Of a DNA stretch of 64,000 bases, positions 18,152-26,481 are shown in pieces. Position 1 is the first letter of the stretch. Each line of letters begins with the position of its first letter. A program made the position numbers and the translations under genes. The notes beneath the pieces were generated by a model that made no database searches, was not told the origin of the DNA, and was given only the letters and a program-made list of their open reading frames with translations. The stretch is from a virus: the IMG/VR virus record IMGVR_UViG_3300032236_001503, positions 62,001 through 126,000 of that record. One strand, 5' to 3'.

Positions 18152-18180
18152 TTGCTTTTGTGTGAGAAGCAATCTATAAT
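18152..18180 (+). promoter_or_regulatory. Early promoter for gp41 helicase gene
   Basis: TTGCTT, 17 bases, TATAAT (perfect -10); the -10 box ends 6 bases before ATG 18187, predicting a leaderless transcript. Confidence 0.65.
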
Positions 18181-18186
18181 ATTCTA

Positions 18187-19584
18187 ATGGTAAATAAACC
18201 AATCCCTTTAGATCATGACGAGTATGAAAAGATCGTTATGTATAATTCTTTGTTCGATGAGTCATATCTCGAAACGATCATTGAACATATAAATCCATCC
18301 TTTTTTAAGGATAAGGATACCAAAACCATTTTTAAAGTTGTAAACTCTTTTTACCAAGAGTTTAAAAAAACTCCAAACGTAACGGAGATTAAAGCCCACC
18401 TACCCTCAGAGGAGGAAAAACAAGCTCTTAAGAGAGTCATATTATCCTTTAACAATATTGATAAGGAATACGATAAAGAAGTATTGCTTAAAAATACAGA
18501 AAGATGGTTGAGGGAAAAGGCAATCTTAAATACATATTTTAATACATCGGTTGAAGTTCAAACTGGTGATATTGATAGCACAACTCTCCTTAAGAAGTTT
18601 GAAGAGGCATGTAATCTTTCATTGGTTGATAATCTTGGATTGGATTACTTGGAGAGTATCGATGAACACGTTGATGAACTTTTAAAAACCGAAGAAAAAA
18701 TTTCTACTGGATGGAAATGGCTTGATAAAAATCTTGGTGGTGGCTTTCTTAAAGATGGTAGAGCATTGTATGTATTTTATGGTTCAACCAATGTTGGTAA
18801 ATCTATCTTCTTGGGTAACATGGCAACCAATATTCTTAGTCAAAATAAAACAGTTGTTTTGATATCTTTGGAAATGCCAGAGCATGTTTATGCGAAGAGA
18901 ATTAGTGCATGCTTATCAAAGATCCCATCAAATGATCTGAAACTACAAATCGATCCACTTAAAACAAAACTTAATCAATATAAGGTTAAAAACAGTGAAA
19001 GTAAGCTTATTATTAAAGAATTCCCAACAAAGGGTGTAACGGTTTTGGGTATTAAGACGTATATCGAAAAGCTTGTCAGAAAGGGTGTAAAACCAGACGT
19101 AATCATTCTTGATTATTTGAATCTGATTGCACCACCACATGCCAATAAGAATTCTTATGAGTCAATTAAAGAAATTACGGAATATGTTAGAGCATTGACT
19201 TATAAGTTTGAATGCCCAATTATAACAGCAACCCAAACAAATCGTTCTGGATATAAGAACGAGATGCCAGATTTGGAAACCACTAGTGAATCAATGGGTC
19301 TTGCTCATACGGCTGATGCACAGTTCCCAATTTGGGTTGATGATCAGGATTTTGAACTTGGTATTATCCACTTGGGTATTGCTAAAAATCGTTTTGGTAG
19401 TAGAGGTATTCATACTCAATTAAAAATTGATTACCCGACTCTATCAATTACTGAAATGGATGATATTGTATTTACAAATACACCAAAGGGTAAAATTCCA
19501 ACCAATTTGGTTGATGATTCTAATCCTAATATATCAGATATTCTTAATAGTGTAGAAAAATATGCAAATGATGATGAAAATTAA
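18187..19584 (+). CDS. 41: Replicative DNA helicase, DnaB/T4 gp41-like
   Basis: 465 residues, close to T4 gp41 (475). The RecA-like core starts near 175 (ISTGWKWLDKNLGGGF). Walker A YGSTNVGKS is near 198-206, LISLEMPEHVYAKR is motif H1a, Walker B is DVIILDYLNLIAP, and PIITATQTNRSGY is H3. It unwinds DNA 5'-3' ahead of the polymerase. No separate primase (gp61) is seen in this window. Confidence 0.93.
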   Translation: MVNKPIPLDHDEYEKIVMYNSLFDESYLETIIEHINPSFFKDKDTKTIFKVVNSFYQEFKKTPNVTEIKAHLPSEEEKQALKRVILSFNNIDKEYDKEVLLKNTERWLREKAILNTYFNTSVEVQTGDIDSTTLLKKFEEACNLSLVDNLGLDYLESIDEHVDELLKTEEKISTGWKWLDKNLGGGFLKDGRALYVFYGSTNVGKSIFLGNMATNILSQNKTVVLISLEMPEHVYAKRISACLSKIPSNDLKLQIDPLKTKLNQYKVKNSESKLIIKEFPTKGVTVLGIKTYIEKLVRKGVKPDVIILDYLNLIAPPHANKNSYESIKEITEYVRALTYKFECPIITATQTNRSGYKNEMPDLETTSESMGLAHTADAQFPIWVDDQDFELGIIHLGIAKNRFGSRGIHTQLKIDYPTLSITEMDDIVFTNTPKGKIPTNLVDDSNPNISDILNSVEKYANDDEN

Positions 19585-19607
19585 TAGGTTAGTAGTAAAT
19601 AACCTTA

Positions 19608-19922
19608 ATGATTATTACGTCATCACAGCAATTTGATAACTTAAGCAACCCATATGATGCATTAAATGTTGAAGAATTTGAAGATATTACTTTAAAATTC
19701 GGATCTTTTGTTTGTATTGCCAAAGGTAAAAAAATGAATTATCTCAATTTTTTAAAATTTTTGGTAGACGATAAAAGAACTCAAAAAATTTATTTTGCAT
19801 TACTTGGAGAATATTCTTTACAAAATATTATAAAGACGTATCTTGGATCTACACCAAATGTCTATAAAAAGATATTTAGATCCAAATTAAATCGTAAGAA
19901 AAATGCTAAACCTGTCAGATAA
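19608..19922 (+). CDS. Hypothetical protein
   Basis: 104 residues, not recognised. Acidic at the N-terminus and strongly basic at the C-terminus (IFRSKLNRKKNAKPVR), which suggests nucleic-acid contact. Its 3' end overlaps the next gene by 20 bases. Position between helicase and SSB genes points to replication or transcription, but nothing specific can be claimed. Confidence 0.65.
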   Translation: MIITSSQQFDNLSNPYDALNVEEFEDITLKFGSFVCIAKGKKMNYLNFLKFLVDDKRTQKIYFALLGEYSLQNIIKTYLGSTPNVYKKIFRSKLNRKKNAKPVR

Positions 19923-20571
19923 AGAAAAATCCATATATAACTGCTATTTGAAATTTTCTAGGAAAGGTCAACCCTTTAACCCTAGAAAAGATTTTACTGA
20001 TTTGGATGATAACACCATCGTCTCTCTTAAAAAGATTGCTATTTTCCTTTCTCGCTATCCACATATAAGAATGGAAGATTATTTTAATGCGCCAACCGAA
20101 TTACATCCCGATGAAAAATATCCAAGTCTTGCCTTTTTTACAACACTAGCAGCTACAAAAAATTATACACTTTTTAAAAAGAAACAAGAGGATGAAGACC
20201 CTGAAAAACAAATTGACCTTATTAAGGAAAGTTTTAGATTTATTGGCATGTTCTGCCTTGAAAACAATATTCCATTGGAAAAATATCTGACCCATAAAAC
20301 GGGATATATGCTTTCGTGGTTAAATCATTATAGGGAGCATCGTATCAATCCGTATAGCCTTATGGAAATTAATGGACTTTATGAAAGTCTTTCAACCCTT
20401 CCCAAAGATGAAGTAGAACTTTTTGCAAAAAACCTTAATGAAAATTTCGTTGCTTATAAAAATAGATACAATTCATCACAAGAGACAAAAACACTTGTAA
20501 AAGAGGCAACAAATAAAATTAAGATTTTTATAAAAAACAACTTGCAATCTAGCAAAAAACTGTTAGTATAA
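19903..20571 (+). CDS. Hypothetical protein upstream of SSB (possible helicase loader)
   Basis: 222 residues, mostly helical. Notable blocks are YPHIRMEDYFNAPTELHPDE and KYPSLAFFTTLAATKNYTLFKK. T4 gp59, the gp41 loader, is also all-helical, about 217 residues, and encoded next to gene 32, so position and size fit; I cannot see a sequence match. Overlaps the previous gene by 20 bases. Confidence 0.7.
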   Translation: MLNLSDKEKSIYNCYLKFSRKGQPFNPRKDFTDLDDNTIVSLKKIAIFLSRYPHIRMEDYFNAPTELHPDEKYPSLAFFTTLAATKNYTLFKKKQEDEDPEKQIDLIKESFRFIGMFCLENNIPLEKYLTHKTGYMLSWLNHYREHRINPYSLMEINGLYESLSTLPKDEVELFAKNLNENFVAYKNRYNSSQETKTLVKEATNKIKIFIKNNLQSSKKLLV

Positions 20572-20575
20572 GGAG
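20542..20575 (+). promoter_or_regulatory. Promoter plus Shine-Dalgarno for SSB gene
   Basis: TTGCAA, 18 bases, GTATAA, then AAGGAG at 20570-20575, 6 bases before ATG 20582. It is the clearest ribosome binding site in the replication block. The AAGGAG touches the -10 box, so a transcript from this promoter would not carry it; the site can serve only read-through mRNA or a promoter further upstream. Confidence 0.5.
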
Positions 20576-20581
20576 AACAAT

Positions 20582-21439
20582 ATGACAACAAAATACAACT
20601 CAAACCTATTCGATTCACTCAAGGATGCCCTTTCCACTAAGGAAAGCAATTCCGAAAATAGCTTCAAGGATTTCTTGAAGTTTGAAACGGACAAGACTTA
20701 TATCATTCGTCTTTTTCCAAATCTTGAAAACACCAAGCTTACTCGTTTTCACTATTATCAACACGTTTTTAAGTCCATCGTAAACGGCAAGTATATCAGT
20801 GTTCTTTGTCCTCACACTTATGGTGAGAAATGCCCAATTGATGAGTATCGTAGCAAGGTTTATGCCGCCAAGAATGATACTCTCATCGAACAGTCTCGCC
20901 CTCTCAAGAGAACTGAAAAGTGGCTTTATAACGCTTATGTTATTAAAGATCCTACCAATCCTGACAACCAAGGTCAGGTTAAAATTGTCAATGCTGGAAC
21001 CCAGCTTAACAAGATCATCCAGAATGCAATTGATGGTGATGATGCAGAAGAGTTTGGTGCTCACAAAATCTTCAATCTCTCCCCTACTGGTTGCAATTTG
21101 AAGGTTAAGGTTGAGAAAAATGATGGTGGTTATCCAACTTATGTTAGTTCCAAGTTTACCTCACCTAGTGAGATTGAGGGTCTTGATGATATTGATGAAG
21201 TGTATGGACAGTTCAAGAGTCTTGATACGGTCTTTCAACCCAAGTCTTATGATGATATTAAGAAGCTTCTTGATGTTCATTTCTTTGGTAAGGATGAAAC
21301 TTCAGCTACCACAAGTCACATTGAAGACGAGGATGAGGACGATGATGATGTTGTAGTAACGCCTAAGTCCGTAACAGAATCTTCGGCAACTCTATCCGAT
21401 CACGATAAGAAGATGCAGGATATCCTTAAGGATCTCTAA
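20582..21439 (+). CDS. 32: Single-stranded DNA-binding protein (T4 gp32-like)
   Basis: 285 residues (T4 gp32: 301). The core DKTYIIRLFPNLENTKLTRFHYYQH and a Cys/His zinc site CPHTYGEKC (about 79-87) match gp32-like proteins. The C-terminus is highly acidic (EDEDEDDDDVVV), the usual protein-interaction tail, and ends in KKMQDILKDL. The codon choice is clearly shifted to C-ending codons, as expected of an abundant protein. Strong ribosome binding site. Confidence 0.88.
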   Translation: MTTKYNSNLFDSLKDALSTKESNSENSFKDFLKFETDKTYIIRLFPNLENTKLTRFHYYQHVFKSIVNGKYISVLCPHTYGEKCPIDEYRSKVYAAKNDTLIEQSRPLKRTEKWLYNAYVIKDPTNPDNQGQVKIVNAGTQLNKIIQNAIDGDDAEEFGAHKIFNLSPTGCNLKVKVEKNDGGYPTYVSSKFTSPSEIEGLDDIDEVYGQFKSLDTVFQPKSYDDIKKLLDVHFFGKDETSATTSHIEDEDEDDDDVVVTPKSVTESSATLSDHDKKMQDILKDL

Positions 21440-21441
21440 TA

Positions 21442-21894
21442 ATGAGCCATCGTCAACAAGAAGAAGCACTAGAAGTCGCTAAACTTGCGGCGATGGTTGG
21501 TGGACAATTAAGGGCTGTTGATCAATTAAGATCTGATAGTGGTGGTATGCCAGCAAATCGAATTGATATCAACAGCTTTATTGCCAAAGCAAAAGGTCAA
21601 AATGTCAGACAACAGGGTGGCTTTCTTCCAGTAGATAATCTACAAAAGAAAGCAATGGAAGATGCAATGCGTGAAGCCATGATGGTTCCAGATGTTCCAT
21701 CATGGTCTCCACCTCCATCTGATGTTTCATCACAAATGATTCCTTTGCCACCTAACCCAATCCCAGCACCTAATACTGGTGCAGTTATCGCATCTGATGC
21801 ATTAAAAAACATTGAAGAAAAGATAGAAAAGATTGGCAATACGTTAGAAAATCTGTTAGAATTGATTCAAACAACATTGAATCAAAATGAGTGA
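21442..21894 (+). CDS. Hypothetical protein between SSB and clamp
   Basis: 150 residues, not recognised. A helical N-terminus (EEALEVAKLAAMVGGQLRA) is followed by a Pro/Ser-rich linker and a C-terminal coiled coil of about 30 residues (LKNIEEKIEKIGNTLENLLE). Starts 2 bases after SSB and overlaps the clamp gene by 8 bases, so the three are probably translated together. Confidence 0.7.
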   Translation: MSHRQQEEALEVAKLAAMVGGQLRAVDQLRSDSGGMPANRIDINSFIAKAKGQNVRQQGGFLPVDNLQKKAMEDAMREAMMVPDVPSWSPPPSDVSSQMIPLPPNPIPAPNTGAVIASDALKNIEEKIEKIGNTLENLLELIQTTLNQNE

Positions 21895-22651
21895 TAACGA
21901 AAAACTTCTTCCCCTTCCAAAGACATCTTTAGAAAAGCTTTTAAAGCCTATTAATCGGCTCACTGAAAGCTGTGTTCTAAAAACTAGAGGAGATGTTTTG
22001 GATTCTATTTGTACATCACAGGACAATAGCGTAATTCTTTATGCTAATTGTAAACTCCCTATGGAGATTGATGATAGTAAATTGAATCTTATTAACATTA
22101 AGAAGTTTCTAACCGGATTAGAATGTTTAGGTGATGACGGTCAATTTACTTTGAAAATTCTTCCAAATAGCATTAAATGCCAATCTAAAAATGAAGAAAC
22201 TGGTGAGAATACTCATTTTAAATATCACTTAGTTGATGATGGTATTATTAAGGAAGCACCAGTTAAAATTGAAAATATAGCGGCTCTTGAGTTTGATACC
22301 GAATTTGAAATATCTTTACAGAAAATCAGACAAATTATGTCTGCTTATTCTTTCGTTTCTGATGTAACAAAGATATATTTTTATACTAAAGACGGTAAGG
22401 TTTACGCCGAAATTGATGATAAAACTATGCAGAATGTCGATAATGTTTCATTGTTATTGGCATCAGAATATCAAGGCGAAGATATGCAACATATTTCTAT
22501 TAAAATAGAGGTCTTTAAAAGTCTCGTAAGTAGCAAATATCCAGTAAAGGTAAAGGTTAAAAATAACAATAAAATGAAAGTATTCGTTTTTAATACTAGA
22601 GAAGATGAAAATGTACAACTTAAATATATTGTTTCTGCTCTTGTTAAATAG
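21887..22651 (+). CDS. 45: Sliding clamp (T4 gp45-like)
   Basis: 254 residues (T4 gp45: 228). Repeated beta/alpha clamp-like segments: SVILYANCKLPMEID, LNLINIKKFLTGLECL, then FEISLQKIRQIMSAYSFVSDVTKIYFY and a C-terminal strand VQLKYIVSALV. The region VSLLLASEYQGEDMQHISIKI parallels the gp45 LGDYDGENTF segment. It tethers polymerase and, in T4, activates late promoters. Clamp-loader genes 44 and 62 are not seen here. Confidence 0.75.
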   Translation: MSDNEKLLPLPKTSLEKLLKPINRLTESCVLKTRGDVLDSICTSQDNSVILYANCKLPMEIDDSKLNLINIKKFLTGLECLGDDGQFTLKILPNSIKCQSKNEETGENTHFKYHLVDDGIIKEAPVKIENIAALEFDTEFEISLQKIRQIMSAYSFVSDVTKIYFYTKDGKVYAEIDDKTMQNVDNVSLLLASEYQGEDMQHISIKIEVFKSLVSSKYPVKVKVKNNNKMKVFVFNTREDENVQLKYIVSALVK

Positions 22652-22672
22652 AATAAACAAATAAATAATATT

Positions 22673-22993
22673 ATGGCTAAAAATAAACTGACAACATGTA
22701 GTTACTTCATTAAACGTCTCCGTGATAGCGGTTATGTTACCGATAAAGTATTCACTGATTATGCTGATACAGATCCAAGATCTTGGACTGTTGTTATTGA
22801 TCCAAAAGTATCATCCGTGATGATTACTTGTTTCAATAATCATAATTATTTAGGTGAAGAATATTTTGAAATGCATGATGGTGGTCAATTTATTCCAGAA
22901 CATTTTAAGATTAAGACTAGCTCAATTGAAGTTCTTATCGAATATCTTGTAAAATTTGGTATTAATAATAAAGCAGAAACATATCAAAAGTAA
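22673..22993 (+). CDS. Conserved phage hypothetical protein
   Basis: 106 residues, a mixed alpha/beta domain starting CSYFIKRLRDSGYVTDKVF and continuing WTVVIDPKVSSVMITCF. It resembles small conserved proteins of T4-like phages with no known role. A TTGTTA / AATAAT pair spaced 17 bases lies just upstream, but its -10 box is only 3 bases from ATG, so I do not call it. Confidence 0.75.
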   Translation: MAKNKLTTCSYFIKRLRDSGYVTDKVFTDYADTDPRSWTVVIDPKVSSVMITCFNNHNYLGEEYFEMHDGGQFIPEHFKIKTSSIEVLIEYLVKFGINNKAETYQK

Positions 22994-22997
22994 TTTT

Positions 22998-23393
22998 ATG
23001 TCAAACCGAAAAAGGAAAACAAATATACCTTCATTGTCTTCGGTTGAAAACATAAAAAACAACATAAAAACAAAATCCACTGATTCAGTAGAAGAAATTT
23101 CAAAAAAAGTTTTTGAGGCAATATCAAATGTTGAACTTCAAAAAAGTATAGATAAGTGGATGAAAGAAAATAAAAAAGAACAAGTAGTATCAATGCGAGA
23201 TTTAGGTATTCTTAAGGGTATTATTTCGGAATACCTTGATACCTATTTAGTATTTGGATATAATGTAAATGGAGAAAGAATAATTTTACAAAACTTTAAA
23301 AATGCAAGAGATAGGGATGCTATTATGGAATTCCTTAAAACCATTTTTCTTAAACAACAACACGAGAATTTCTTAGATCAAGACGATGAGTAA
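22998..23393 (+). CDS. Hypothetical protein
   Basis: 131 residues, not recognised. Basic N-terminus (SNRKRKTNIP), helical middle, and a C-terminus with a hydrophobic-acidic tail (HENFLDQDDE). ATG 22998 is chosen over an in-frame start at 22956 inside the previous gene. Encoded next to the clamp; T4 gp33, a late-transcription co-activator, is of similar size, but no match can be claimed. Confidence 0.65.
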   Translation: MSNRKRKTNIPSLSSVENIKNNIKTKSTDSVEEISKKVFEAISNVELQKSIDKWMKENKKEQVVSMRDLGILKGIISEYLDTYLVFGYNVNGERIILQNFKNARDRDAIMEFLKTIFLKQQHENFLDQDDE

Positions 23394-24384
23394 CCAAGAT
23401 CCATTATGTAATCCCCCATTATTGGATTCATCATTGTTTCCAACTGGTTCTACCTTGGCTACACAAGGTTCTGATTACAATATATTACCATTTTTATGTA
23501 ATTTAGTTAATCTAGCAACTAACCCAAATGTAGATCCCGTATTAGTTACGCCTCCAGCATACGATTGGACACCACATGTAAACTTTTCAGCATTAACTGG
23601 TGTTGGTGATCCTAGGTTCTCAGATGGTGCGATTTTATCCGCTTGTTTCACTGAATTTTTACCAAAAATATTAACGCAGCTTGAGGTTAAAAAAGCTGGT
23701 GGTTATCAAGTCGTAGACACATACATTTGCGATGCCGATGGCAATCCAATTTTAACAAAAACCGAACAACCAATTCAAACTACAGTTGGAAACGGTAATA
23801 TAAATTTATATGGGTATCAGATAGGTTCTGTAACAACAGAACAATTAATGGAACCAATTACTGAGCAATCTATTGCTACATTTTATGCTAATTATATTCA
23901 ATCGCAGCAAAATATTTATGCTGGAGCTTTTGCTACATATATAAACACGGTTTACACACCAACTGCATGCAAAAACAACGTATTTTCTTCTAATGGTTGG
24001 AGAGCCACCTTAAACACGACATCCATATTCCCTTTATTTTACGTTCAATTAGACTTTTTAATCAATGGCAATGTTGATCATAGTGTATATTTAAAATATT
24101 ATAATGATTCTCAACAAGCAGTTCTCAATAATTTAATTAGTCTTAATTATATACCCAATAATTCAGTAATAAATGTTCAACCAACAATGAAAGCATCAAG
24201 TAATGCAATGATTGCAATGGTTATGAATCCAATTCCTGATTATACAAATACTAATAATTTTGTTAATATCGCAACAAACCAAGTGAATATGTTCTCAGCA
24301 TCGGTTCTTCAAAATTATACGAACCAATATAGTACTTTTATTAAAAATCCGTCAGCATTTAAAGCTACTTATAAGCTCAGTTAA
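23386..24384 (+). CDS. Putative virion protein
   Basis: 332 residues, not recognised. Asn/Thr/Tyr/Gln-rich with repeated NTNNF-like stretches, the composition of the structural proteins encoded convergently. It overlaps the upstream gene by 8 bases, and its stop codon overlaps the stop of the spike gene on the other strand. Transcribed with the replication block, yet structural in composition. Confidence 0.6.
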   Translation: MSNQDPLCNPPLLDSSLFPTGSTLATQGSDYNILPFLCNLVNLATNPNVDPVLVTPPAYDWTPHVNFSALTGVGDPRFSDGAILSACFTEFLPKILTQLEVKKAGGYQVVDTYICDADGNPILTKTEQPIQTTVGNGNINLYGYQIGSVTTEQLMEPITEQSIATFYANYIQSQQNIYAGAFATYINTVYTPTACKNNVFSSNGWRATLNTTSIFPLFYVQLDFLINGNVDHSVYLKYYNDSQQAVLNNLISLNYIPNNSVINVQPTMKASSNAMIAMVMNPIPDYTNTNNFVNIATNQVNMFSASVLQNYTNQYSTFIKNPSAFKATYKLS

Positions 24385-26465
24385 CAATTTCTGAATGGAC
24401 TTAATGTTGGTGGTGGATTGAGTGATCCATCCGCATTGTAATTAGGATACGCTTCAACGTAATTTGTACCATCAGCTACACCATTACCATCACCTTGGAT
24501 GCCATATGCCATATTTCTTGCTCCTGTTCCAGCATTTCGCCCTAATCCTAATCCCAAGCAAAGCGAAATAGGGAGTGATCCAGAATCAGCAGGACTTGTT
24601 CCAGTGCCATTACCTCTAGGTGGCGTTGGTATATTACTAGGTGAAGGTCTTTGACTTTGGAATCCAGCGGTTGTGTCACAATGAACACCTTCATGACCAA
24701 CGTATTGGTGAGTATGCATTCCTGATATATTGTCATGATTGTGAGGACCGGTATAAACGGGTAACATATCAGCATCAACAAATGTATTAGTAAACACAAC
24801 AGGGAAAGTTCCTGCTGCTCCATATGCTCCTGCTGGTGGTACTGTCACCCAAGCAATACTTTCTTTAGCCACCATTAATGGCGTATAACCATTCGCATTA
24901 ACAGCCCAAGCTAATCCTGTAGGTATGCCTTGATTATCTAATGGTACTGCCAATTTAGTTGAATTTATAGCTCTTTTTACCACATTATATAAACCAGTAA
25001 CAGTTAATAATTCACCAGTAATAGCATCAAATCCAGCTTTAATAGCGTGTAATGCTTCGGAGAAAACATTTTGACTAGTAGCTTGTTGATTTGCATTAAA
25101 TGGTGGTGGACTATTCCAAGATGAACAATTACCAACCGACTGAATTGATGCCGATGGCTCGGTTTGCATCGACATACTTTTTGTAACTAAATTTGGTGCA
25201 TATAAAGTACCATCATGAGTTATCATTCCTTGAACCGATAAATCACCATTAACGCTTACTTGTCCAGTAAAAAGGGTGTGATCGGAATTTACATGAACTC
25301 CACCATCACCACTATTATCTTTTGCGTCAATTATTACTTGCTTACCTTTAATTTGAGTTAAACCAGCACCAAATAAATTTAAATCACCATGAGTTGTTGA
25401 CATCTCAACGTGACCAACTTTTACTTCAAGTGGTCCATCAGATACCATATGAGTTCCATTACCACCAGAAGTTATATCAACACTATGGGTAGCATCTAAA
25501 TGGATATTACCAACTGGTGAATGATCGGGTGTTAGATAATAATTTAATTCTGATGGAGCACCATTAGAAACTTGAGCCAATTTTCCACCATTAGATTCAT
25601 GTGCAGTTGGGAAATTTGAATTATTTACGTTTTTAACATATGGTGAAACTGTGCTTCTTGTTCCATGTCCTGCTCTAACCACATAATTATCAGCCATGTG
25701 AGCGTGTGTAGTATCCTGACTACCCATTGCTTGCTCATTTTGTTGTATTGATGGATCGCTTTTTATTGCCGAAATAGCCGCTTGGTTTGCAGCATCATAA
25801 TCGGGAACTTTTATATGCGAACCATCACAATTTGGATGATTACAAGTTCCACTTTTAGTAAATGTATTATTAGTAAAAATACTCATCATTGGTATGACTA
25901 ATCCACCAATAACTTTTCTAAAGGTTGCATAAGAAAATGGCATATATGGGGGCCAAATTTGACCCAATCCACCAAGCATTCTATCTAAAAATGCACTAGC
26001 TCTATCATTTGTTACTTTTTGATTACATACTGGACATGGAACTGTTTTAGTAGCATCTTTAAATGCATCATTTTTTGCCTGTTGAACATTATCTAAAGAT
26101 TTTTGATGAGCAGTTTGTGCTGCAATTGCTTGTGGACTTCTATTTGCTTTTATTTCAGTTCCACCAGTTTGAGCCATAATATGACTTTGACCTAAACATG
26201 TAAACTGTGAATCACCACCAACCGAATAAGAAACATTTTGCCCAATTGCAAAATGAAAATCGGCTTGCGTATTAAATAAACCATCACCACCTATAAATTG
26301 TAAGAAATTTCCACTCTTATGAAATATTCCAGCCATTGATTGATCCCTAATAATACTGGAACCAGACATTGCTTGGTAATATGAATTCAATTGAATACTA
26401 CCAGCATCAGATGCTAAATTATTAGTCTGACTACTAACTACATTATTTGATACATCTGCTGGCAT
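24381..26465 (-). CDS. Baseplate central spike protein (gp5 C-terminal-like)
   Basis: 694 residues. The middle has strand repeats typical of a trimeric beta-helix or beta-prism (VEMSTTHGDLNLFGAG, KGKQVIIDAKDNSGDG, HTLFTGQVSVNGDLSVQG). Two Cys clusters, CPVC at 144-147 and CNHPNC at 208-213, could bind zinc. Near residues 580-605 a His-rich stretch with HNH and HTH recalls metal-binding spike tips. It follows the gp5-like hub gene by 16 bases and has its own late promoter, so it would correspond to the beta-helix that in T4 is part of gp5. Confidence 0.65.
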   Translation of the reverse strand: MPADVSNNVVSSQTNNLASDAGSIQLNSYYQAMSGSSIIRDQSMAGIFHKSGNFLQFIGGDGLFNTQADFHFAIGQNVSYSVGGDSQFTCLGQSHIMAQTGGTEIKANRSPQAIAAQTAHQKSLDNVQQAKNDAFKDATKTVPCPVCNQKVTNDRASAFLDRMLGGLGQIWPPYMPFSYATFRKVIGGLVIPMMSIFTNNTFTKSGTCNHPNCDGSHIKVPDYDAANQAAISAIKSDPSIQQNEQAMGSQDTTHAHMADNYVVRAGHGTRSTVSPYVKNVNNSNFPTAHESNGGKLAQVSNGAPSELNYYLTPDHSPVGNIHLDATHSVDITSGGNGTHMVSDGPLEVKVGHVEMSTTHGDLNLFGAGLTQIKGKQVIIDAKDNSGDGGVHVNSDHTLFTGQVSVNGDLSVQGMITHDGTLYAPNLVTKSMSMQTEPSASIQSVGNCSSWNSPPPFNANQQATSQNVFSEALHAIKAGFDAITGELLTVTGLYNVVKRAINSTKLAVPLDNQGIPTGLAWAVNANGYTPLMVAKESIAWVTVPPAGAYGAAGTFPVVFTNTFVDADMLPVYTGPHNHDNISGMHTHQYVGHEGVHCDTTAGFQSQRPSPSNIPTPPRGNGTGTSPADSGSLPISLCLGLGLGRNAGTGARNMAYGIQGDGNGVADGTNYVEAYPNYNADGSLNPPPTLSPFRNC

Positions 26466-26471
26466 ATTATA

Positions 26472-26479
26472 TATTTATG
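26472..26479 (-). promoter_or_regulatory. Late promoter for spike gene
   Basis: CATAAATA read on the minus strand, 6 bases before the ATG at 26465. One mismatch from the T4 late box TATAAATA. Confidence 0.6.
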
Positions 26480-26481
26480 AT

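Noticed and set aside
20615-21064. Long minus-strand open frame opposite the SSB gene
   Set aside because: The SSB frame has clear motifs and a ribosome binding site; the opposite frame is a mirror effect of its codon bias.
22641-22669. TTGTTA-17-AATAAT promoter before the 22673 gene
   Set aside because: The -10 box ends only 3 bases from ATG, so transcription would start inside the gene; likely chance in AT-rich sequence.
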